This document shows positions 13,944 to 21,224 of a stretch of 21,224 bases of DNA, one piece after another. Within the stretch, counting starts at the first letter, position 1. Each line of letters opens with the position of its first letter. The notes beneath the pieces were generated by a model. That model saw only the letters and a list, made by a program, of their open reading frames with translations, made no database searches and was not told the origin of the DNA. The stretch is taken from NCBI GenBank assembly GCA_020444005.1, contig JAHLLU010000007.1, positions 1 through 21,224 on the forward strand, written 5' to 3'. Source of the DNA: an archaeon. GTDB lineage: Archaea > Thermoproteota > Bathyarchaeia > TCS64. The position numbers and the translations under genes are program-made.

Positions 13944-14325
13944 TTAAGGCGCTCTGATTTCACACGGTTTTTCGTTTATAGTAGTCAAAGAATGTCTCAC
14001 ATATCCTTGACAATAAAACATTTTTTTCGGTGTTGCGCCGGCTCTCATACCTTATTATACCTTTCGCATCGAAAAGAGTAACGTTTTTATTCATACGATG
14101 TGGTAGGGGTGGTGCGAGCAATCGCATCCGCTCATAGTCGGCGGCTCCGGTCTGACAAAGGCGTTTGCCTGTGGATGATGGATCGGGCTCCAGTAGCGGG
14201 TAAATGTATGAAGACGCGAATAAAGACAGGAATGTCTTCGCGTCTGAGAAGGGTCGAGCAGGAAGATTTCCTCGCTTAATTCTAAATTAACTACACAGTA
14301 GAAAGTACGATTGCGATCAAAATAC
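13944..14325 (+). promoter_or_regulatory. PadR 3' end, rRNA promoter region and pre-rRNA leader
   Basis: No gene seen. T-tracts at 13968-13972 and 14021-14027 could end PadR transcription. AT elements TTATTATA (14052-14059) and TTTTTAT (14084-14090), with CGAAA at 14070-14074, are candidate rRNA promoter elements; I cannot decide between them. The leader has a hairpin with a GCAA tetraloop (GGTGCGA 14111-14117 with TCGCATC 14122-14128, one G-U pair) and a nine-pair hairpin (AGACGCGAA 14212-14220 with TTCGCGTCT 14237-14245), then the 5' arm of the 16S processing stem. Confidence 0.6.
14251..14275 (+). other. 16S processing stem, 5' arm
   Basis: GGGTCGAGCA (14251-14260) pairs perfectly with TGCTCGACCC (15855-15864), and TTTCCTCGC (14267-14275) pairs with GCGAGGAAG (15842-15850) with one G-U. 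The unpaired middle is 6 by 4 bases, where a bulge-helix-bulge for the archaeal splicing endonuclease would be expected. Confidence 0.8.
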
Positions 14326-15823
<1,498 letters not shown>

Positions 15824-16012
15824 AAGACAAATACAGAATGTGCGAGGAAGGTCATGCTCGACCCAAAACTCAAAATCAAAAAAACGTGCAACACCCAACG
15901 ATAAAGTTGGGGGTGAAGGGCATAGCCGCCCTAGGATTGGACATCCTGGGAATCGGCGATGAAGCCATGTATAGGCTCCGACTCCAGCTGTGGGAACAGT
16001 AAAAAAGATTTT
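15824..16012 (+). other. 16S-23S internal transcribed spacer, no tRNA
   Basis: Holds the 3' arm of the 16S stem (15842-15864), a spacer hairpin (CCCAAC 15894-15899 with GTTGGG 15906-15911, extended by CA/TG across a two-base bulge) and the 5' arm of the 23S stem: CGATG (15957-15961), CCATGTA (15965-15971), GGCTCCGA (15974-15981) and GGGAACAG (15992-15999). No tRNA-Ala or other tRNA is present. Confidence 0.8.
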
Positions 16013-18990
16013 GCTGGTTACTACGCTGTGTGATGGATGACTAGGCTTGAGTGCCGATGAAGGGCGTGGCAAGCTGCGATAAGCTCCGGGTAGACGCAGG
16101 CAGTCTCAGATCCGGAGATACCCGAATAGGACTTCCTCATGTGCTCCTTATGGGAGCGGGAACCCCCCGAACTGAAACATCTTAGTAGGGGGAGGATGAG
16201 AAAACAATAGTGATTTCCTTAGTAGTGGCGAACGAAAGGGAAACAGCCTAAACTGAATACGTGCAGTAATGCATTGTAGATGTGGTGTATGGGCTTAGAT
16301 AGATCCTACTCAACGAAGTCAAAGTGTTCTGGAAAGCTCCACCGTAGAAGGTGATAGTCCTGTAGACGCAAGTTGAGAGGAACGTTCTTTGATCCAGAGT
16401 AGCACTGCTTGGGAATGCAGTGTGAATATGGGAGGCATTAACTTCCAAGGCTAAATACAACTCAAGACCGATAGAGTATTAGTACGGTGACGGAAAGTTG
16501 AAAAGTCCCCCGAGAGGGGCGTTAAAAGTGCCTGAAATCACACAGTTACAGACGGTTAGGGCGCAAAAGGGTCGAAGCATCAGAACGAATGCATGGTAAC
16601 GTGCAATTAGGATGATGTGGACCAGCGTTCTATGCTCCGTTTCGAATCACGGACCGGGGAGTTCATCTATGTGGCAAGACTAAGACGTTATCGTAATCTT
16701 AGGGAAACCAAAGTGCGGGCAGCCGTAAGGCGAGCCGCTGGGTCTTAAATGGCCCGGAGTCACGTGGATGAGACTAGAAATCAGGTGATCTTTTCCTGGG
16801 CAGGGTGAAGTCAGGCGAAAGCTTGATGGAGGCCCGCAATAGTATTGATATGCAATTCATTTATCTGACCTGGGAAAAGGGGCAATAGACCAATCTAACC
16901 TGGTGATAGCTAGTTCCTTCCGAAGTATGTCGCAGCATAGCCTCAGGGGAGACTGCTTGCGGGGTAGAGCACTAATCGGGTGGCACGGACGGGAAACCGT
17001 TCACCAACCTTTTAAACTCCGAATACGCATGCGTCGTTGAACCTGGGAGACGGGATGGCGTGGTTAAGCTACGTCTCCGGGAGGGGGACAACCCAGACTA
17101 AGGTTAAGGCCCCTCAATCCTGGCTAAGTGATAAATCAAAGGGCGTCGTAATCCTAAAACAGCGGGGAGGTAAGCTTAGAAGCAGCTAACCTTTAAAGAA
17201 ATCGTAACAGATCACCCGCCGAGGATTGGGGCCCCTAAGATGGACGGGTCTCAAGCCAGGTGCCGATACCTTAGGCATTATTAATTGTGGTAGGAAGGCG
17301 TCCCGCATGGGCGGAAGCAAGGGGGTGACTTCTTGTGGACCGTGCAGGGATTGCAGATCCCGGTGGTAGTAACAGCATAGTCGGGTGAGAATCCCGATCG
17401 CCGAAAGAGCAAGGGTTTCCAGGCAATGCGTCGTCAGCCTGGAGTTAGCCGATCCTAAGTGCAGCGCTAAAATGACTGCTCGAAAGGGGAATTGGTTAAT
17501 ATTCCAATGCTACAGAAGTACACAAGGTAACTTTAAGCCAACAGATGACAGTTCGGGGAAGATTGAGCAGAGTTGTCGCTTTGTTTAACTGTATAATTCT
17601 AGGGAGTACCGTAATGGTGAGAACTAGAAGAAACCAGGAATAGCCCTCCGTACGGAGGGTTCAGTTGTACCCTGGACTCCGTGAAAATTCATGTTGGATG
17701 GATCTTCTGTATTCGTACCCAGAACCAACACAGGTGCTCAGGGTGAGTAGCCCAAGGCGTGTCGGGGACAATCTAAGCGAGGGAATTCGGCAAATTAGTT
17801 CCGTATCTTTGGTATAAGGAATGCCTGCTGTGTTTTCGAAAGATGGCATGGCAGGTCGCAGTGACATGGGGGTTCCGGCTGTTTAATAAAAACATAGGTA
17901 ACCGCAAGCCCGTAAGGGTGTGTACGGTTATTGAATCCTGTCCAGTGGTGGTACCTGAAACCTGATTTCAACCGGGCTAAGGGCCGCTAAACGACGGGAG
18001 TAACTCTGACTCTCTCAAGGTAGCCAAATGCCTTGTCGTGTAAGTTACGACGTGCATGAATGGATCCACGAGGACCCCACTGTCCCCGCTTAGACCCCGG
18101 TGAACCCACCTGCTGGACGAACAGTCCAGCGACTTCCAGTGGAACAAGAAGACCCCGTGGAGCTTTACTGCAGTCTGTTGTTGAGAAGCGGTTGCCTTTG
18201 CAGAGCGTATGTGGGAGCCAATGAGTACGTATCTCCGGGTACGTAGGAGGCATCAATGGAACACCACACATTTGTGACTACTTCTCTTACCAAGACCATG
18301 TGTCTGGGACATCGGCAGATGGGCAGTTCGGCTGGGGCGGCACCCCCTTGAAAAGGAATCGAGGGGGCCCAAAGTCTAGCTCAGGAGGGACAGAAACCCT
18401 TCGTAGAGTGTAAAGGCAAAAGCTAGATTGATCGGATATCTAACAATAGGATTTCCGAAGGTGAAAGCCAGGCTTAACGAGCTATCAGGTCCTTATTGAT
18501 GAGGGTTGGTAGTGTCAGAAAAGTTACCCCGGGGATAACAGGCTTGTCGCGGGCGAGAGTTCGCATCGACCTCGCGGTTCGGTACCTCGATGTCGACTCT
18601 TCCTATCCTGGCCTTGCATAAGGGGCCAAGGGTGAGGCTGCTCGCCTATTAAAAGGGATCGTGAGTTGGGTTTAGACCGTCGCGAGACAGGTCGGATTTT
18701 ATTTACTGGGAGTGTTGGATGTCTGAGGGGAAAGGGTGATTAGTACGAGAGGAACATCACGCTGTGGCCTCTGGTGAACCGGTTGTCCGATAGGGCACCG
18801 CCGGGTAGCTACGCCGCGTAGGATAAGAGCTGAAAGCATCTAAGCTCGAAGCCTCTCCTAAAAAGAGACATCCGTACCTTCGGGTTGGAGAGTACCGGTA
18901 GAAGACCGGTTTGATGGAAATGGGGTGTACGTGCCAAGGCTTTGGCCGAGGTATTCAGCCTACATTCACCAATAACTCAAAAACACCAGC
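16013..18990 (+). rRNA. rrl: 23S ribosomal RNA
   Basis: About 2,980 nt, normal for an archaeon, so no large intron. The 5' end is set by homology to the start of E. coli 23S (GGTTACTACG... then GATGAAGGGCGTGGCAAGC) and by pairing of GCTGGT (16013-16018) with ACCAGC (18985-18990). Conserved peptidyl-transferase and factor-binding stretches are intact: GGGGATAACAGGCTT, ACCTCGATGTCG, AGACAGGTCGG and the sarcin-ricin loop AGTACGAGAGGAAC. No 5S rRNA gene follows. Ends are approximate. Confidence 0.96.
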
Positions 18991-19070
18991 TTAAGAAGTT
19001 GATTTTCTGTTCTCATAGGAGAAATCGGAGCCGTACATGGTTGCCATCGTATTTTCATACAGCAATTTTT
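18991..19070 (+). other. 23S processing stem, 3' arm
   Basis: CTGTTCTC (19007-19014), TCGGAGCC (19025-19032), TACATGG (19034-19040) and CATCG (19045-19049) pair in order with the spacer segments before 23S. The stem is interrupted by short asymmetric loops (TA against G; AAG against TTGC) that are candidate cleavage sites. Confidence 0.75.
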
Positions 19071-19093
19071 ACCTAGCGTGAGCTAGGTTTTTT
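19071..19093 (+). terminator. Hairpin plus T-tract terminator of the rRNA operon
   Basis: ACCTAGC and GCTAGGT form a perfect seven-pair stem closed by a GTGA (GNRA-type) tetraloop and run straight into six T. Five T precede the stem. It has the shape of a bacterial intrinsic terminator, which is not required in archaea. Two more T6 tracts follow at 19118-19123 and 19129-19134 as likely back-up terminators. Confidence 0.75.
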
Positions 19094-19242
19094 GCGTTTG
19101 GTGGAATTATTGGTTGGTTTTTTGTCCATTTTTTGTATTTAGAAGGTGTTTGTAAAATTTTGGTTCAATGATTACGCTTTATTTGAGTTGTTTTTTCTTG
19201 ATGGTTTATTATTATCTTATTCTTTTGATGTATTGGTGTGTT
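19094..19242 (+). promoter_or_regulatory. T-rich gap and methyltransferase promoter region
   Basis: Back-up T-tracts for the rRNA operon, then AT-rich TTATTATTATCTTATT (about 19207-19222), whose 3' part is about 26 bases before ATG 19243. An ORF could be opened from ATG 19168, but it would encode an AT-driven hydrophobic stretch, so I read this as promoter. Confidence 0.5.
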
Positions 19243-20025
19243 ATGCACTGGACAGAGAAGTTATTTGTAGAGGATTCTGAGCTTTTCAGGGCGGCAATAG
19301 AGGCTCGTTTTGAGAAGACGCCAGAGGAGATCGATGGACTTGTTGGATTATTCAACGAGTATGATGTACCGGGTGATGGGTTTGTTCTTGACTTGGCGTG
19401 TGGTATTGGTCGTGTCTCGATTCCGTTGGCAAAGCTAGGGTATCAGGTAGTGGGGGTTGATTTGTCGCCTTCGTATATTGGCTTTGCAGAGGATTACGCT
19501 GAACGTGAGGGGGTTTCTGATAGGACTCGTTTCGTTGTAGGTGATATGAGGGCTGTGGAGAAGGTTCTGTCTGAGTATCTTGAGAGTTTTGATGTTGTCA
19601 TCAATATGTGGACTTCTATGGGGTACTGGGACGAGGAAACAGACCTTAGTATTCTGCGACAGTGTCGGAGCCTTACAAAGCCTTCTGGGTATTTTTTGAT
19701 GCATACTGTGAACAGGGATTGTCTTGTAAGGCGGTTTCAGGCAAGGGATTTCTCCATTGATGATGATGGGTTAGTTGTGCTTATGGATAGGACGCTTGAT
19801 CTTGAGACTAGTCGGATGGTTAACTACTGGAGCTATTATCGGAAGGAGGGTGAGGACTTGCGTTTCTTGAACCGGATGGAGATAAATCACCGGGTTTACT
19901 CTTTGCATGAGTTAAGGGAGCAGTTTAGTGATGCTGGTTGGATGGTAGTCGAGGCTTATGGTGGGCTTGATCAGCGTCCATTGACAACTGATACTTTCAG
20001 TATGGTGGTAGTGGCTCAAAGATAG
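19243..20025 (+). CDS. Class I SAM-dependent methyltransferase
   Basis: A 260-residue methyltransferase starting MHWTEKLF; an in-frame ATG at 19168 would add 25 hydrophobic residues that I judge to be translated promoter sequence. Motif I VLDLACGIGR (48-57) binds the methionine part of SAM, Asp73 in VVGVDLS binds the ribose, GDM at 100-102 lies near the adenine, and VVINMWTSMGYW is the motif IV strand. The C-terminal part (about 150-260) is a beta-rich cap that recognises the substrate, which is unknown. Similar proteins are often annotated generically as UbiE-like or small-molecule methyltransferases. It is convergent with the next gene, three bases apart. Confidence 0.9.
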   Translation: MHWTEKLFVEDSELFRAAIEARFEKTPEEIDGLVGLFNEYDVPGDGFVLDLACGIGRVSIPLAKLGYQVVGVDLSPSYIGFAEDYAEREGVSDRTRFVVGDMRAVEKVLSEYLESFDVVINMWTSMGYWDEETDLSILRQCRSLTKPSGYFLMHTVNRDCLVRRFQARDFSIDDDGLVVLMDRTLDLETSRMVNYWSYYRKEGEDLRFLNRMEINHRVYSLHELREQFSDAGWMVVEAYGGLDQRPLTTDTFSMVVVAQR

Positions 20026-20028
20026 TCG

Positions 20029-20580
20029 TTATTTTTCTTTGATTTGTTTATTGGGTAAGTAGAAGGTTACTGATTCTTCTCGTGTTTCTGTTTTTGTGAT
20101 GATGTCTAGGTTTTTTGTGAACATTGTTGTGAAGAAGTGTTCTAGGTATTTGCTCCATTTGATGCCTAAGTAGTGTCTTAGGTGTAATACGTTCTCTGTT
20201 TCAGTCTTATAATGGTCAACGCTGAACCAGCCGCCGTATCTTCCGAATACTTCTTTCATGATCCAGACGAAGGAGTCAAACGTGTTTGGAAGGCCTCTTC
20301 TGAGTAGTTCTTCTTCTGGTAGTATTATCCCTGTTTCTGTGGCTATTTTTTGTATTTCTTCTTCGTCTAGTTCTTGTATTATTTTTTGGAATGCTTTGTT
20401 CTCTATTGATACTACTGGGGCGTTAAACCGGAATCTTTCGGCTACGACGTATCGGCGTACTATTTGGTCGATTAATGTGCTTACGCTGATTCCTTGCCAG
20501 TCTGCTTGTTCTTGTAATACTTGGTCCCATTCCTTGTTTACTCTGAAAGTTCTTGTTACCGTTTCGTCGGTTTCTTTCAT
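20029..20580 (-). CDS. Ribbon-helix-helix regulator with unknown C-terminal domain
   Basis: A 183-residue protein. Residues about 9-45 fit a ribbon-helix-helix DNA-binding fold: strand TRTFRV, helix KEWDQVLQEQADWQ, then GISVSTLIDQIVRRYV. The middle (about 60-100) is acidic and helical. Residues 110-183 (VFGRYGGWFSVDHYKTET, then LRHYLGIKWSKYLEHFFTTMF, then strands NLDIITKTE and ESVTFYLP) form an alpha/beta domain with several His, Tyr and Trp that could bind a ligand or metal; I do not recognise it. Probably a transcription factor whose C-terminal part senses a signal. No clear operator is visible at its own promoter. An AT element at 20613-20622 may be its TATA box. Confidence 0.72.
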   Translation of the reverse strand: MKETDETVTRTFRVNKEWDQVLQEQADWQGISVSTLIDQIVRRYVVAERFRFNAPVVSIENKAFQKIIQELDEEEIQKIATETGIILPEEELLRRGLPNTFDSFVWIMKEVFGRYGGWFSVDHYKTETENVLHLRHYLGIKWSKYLEHFFTTMFTKNLDIITKTETREESVTFYLPNKQIKEK

Positions 20581-20707
20581 GTGTACGCCTTCTTACTTTT
20601 AGTACAATTTGATGTTTTTTAAACTGTTGTGGCTTAACGTGTAATCTCTCACTGAATGTATACGCTAAATTTAATTGCTTTTAGCTGATCTGAGTGTTTG
20701 AGAAACA

Positions 20708-21166
20708 ATGTCAGAAACAAGATTCCCAAAGAAAATGATAGTAGCCTCAGATGGCTCAAAACACAGCCTACATGCAGCCCAGAAAGCCGCAGAGATAGCA
20801 AAAAACAACAAATCAGAAGTGGTACTAGTTCACGTACTACATCCCTTCGTTCACCTAACAACCGCTCCAGGTCCAATGGATCTAGGCGGTCAGTTTATGG
20901 AAGACAGCGAGGAAGAAATCAAGAAGAACGGTGAAGAGGTCATGGAAAAGACCCGTAAGCCCTTTGACGAGGCATCGGTGAAAGTAAGCACAAGGTTCCT
21001 GAAAGGAAACGTTGCACAGGCGATCATCGGTGAGCTAGTGACGGAAAAGGCAGACCTAGTTGTAGTTGGCGCTACTGGTCGCGGTGGTGTAAGCAGCTGG
21101 CTGCTTGGAAGTATTGCCGAGAAGATTGCGCGTAATGCTCCCTGTCCGGTCCTTATCGTAAGATAA
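20708..21166 (+). CDS. Universal stress protein (UspA family)
   Basis: A 152-residue single-domain Usp. The first strand and Asp15 (MIVASDGS) and the ATP motif G-x2-G-x9-G-S (Gly121, Gly124, Gly134-Ser135 in GATGRGG...LLGS) mark it as the ATP-binding class. Usp proteins form cytosolic dimers and act as stress-linked signalling or chaperone-like proteins; the exact role is unknown. Residues about 45-70 form an insertion with PGPMDLGGQF between strand 2 and the following helix. TAAATTTAA (about 20667-20675) is a possible TATA box, giving a leader of roughly 10-15 bases. Transcription is divergent from the ribbon-helix-helix gene. Confidence 0.94.
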   Translation: MSETRFPKKMIVASDGSKHSLHAAQKAAEIAKNNKSEVVLVHVLHPFVHLTTAPGPMDLGGQFMEDSEEEIKKNGEEVMEKTRKPFDEASVKVSTRFLKGNVAQAIIGELVTEKADLVVVGATGRGGVSSWLLGSIAEKIARNAPCPVLIVR

Positions 21167-21170
21167 GCCT

Positions 21171-21196
21171 CTTTTTTACCAACACGTTTTTTGTCA
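21171..21196 (+). terminator. T-tract terminator after the universal stress protein gene
   Basis: CTTTTTT begins about five bases after the TAA and a second T6 tract follows about a dozen bases later. Paired oligo-T tracts without a strong hairpin are typical of archaeal termination. Confidence 0.6.
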
Positions 21197-21224
21197 TTAA
21201 ACACCCGTTACTCATACACTTTTT

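Noticed and set aside
15824..16012. tRNA-Ala in the 16S-23S spacer
   Set aside because: The hairpins present are explained by processing stems and one spacer stem-loop; no T-loop or acceptor-stem pattern is found.
18991..19160. 5S rRNA downstream of 23S
   Set aside because: Only the 23S stem 3' arm and the terminator hairpin are present; no 5S-like sequence before the next gene.
19168..19242. N-terminal membrane helix on the methyltransferase from the upstream ATG
   Set aside because: The stretch is AT-rich with TATA-like sequence at leaderless spacing to ATG 19243, and the family normally starts close to the MHWTEKLF segment.

Overview
The window looks like a chromosomal segment of a mesophilic archaeon. 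The 16S and 23S rRNAs are of archaeal type (for example the ACGGGG(C)GCAGCAGGCGCGA segment and a GGATCACCTCCT 3' end). Many genes start 23-27 bases downstream of a TATA-like element, as expected for leaderless transcripts, and several appear to start at TTG or GTG. The rRNA operon has no tRNA-Ala in the spacer and no 5S gene downstream, which fits a TACK/Asgard-type layout better than a euryarchaeal one. The C-terminal module of the large secreted protein reminds me of S-layer-like proteins of Bathyarchaeia. The lineage is inference only; the rRNA genes would settle it. No mobile element, CRISPR array or tRNA gene was found.

Layout. (1) 28-3301, minus strand: a tight putative operon in transcription order Eis-like N-acetyltransferase, DEAD-box RNA helicase, PhzF-like isomerase. 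(2) 3389-4898, plus strand, divergent from it: a soluble histidine kinase followed by an HD-domain phosphohydrolase, probably co-transcribed. (3) 4895-6387, minus strand: an amidase-signature enzyme translationally coupled (ATGA) to a previously unstarted small ORF that looks like a GatC/AtzG-type partner subunit. (4) 6438-9320, minus strand: a 960-residue secreted, cysteine-rich, S-layer-like protein. (5) 9388-12807: three glycosyltransferases (GT4, a dolichol/polyprenol-phosphate mannosyltransferase-like GT2, and a membrane processive-type GT2), a plausible surface-glycan cluster next to a surface protein. (6) 12889-13943: a small TRAM-like beta-barrel protein divergent from a PadR-family regulator; the shared intergenic region holds a perfect 18-bp palindrome and a second degenerate copy 64 bp away. 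(7) About 14,050-19,093: a 16S-23S rRNA operon with promoter region, leader hairpins, long processing stems around each rRNA and a hairpin plus T-tract terminator. (8) 19243-21166: a SAM methyltransferase, a convergent ribbon-helix-helix regulator with an unknown C-terminal domain, and a universal stress protein.

How the parts may work together: regions 4 and 5 together suggest building and glycosylating the cell surface, while regions 2, 6 and 8 are small regulatory modules. The observations I would check first are the hidden amidase partner subunit, the PadR dual operator, the compensated 16S helix-1 change that mismatches a classic archaeal primer, and the GT4 gene whose first beta strand lies between a TAG codon and its first ATG.
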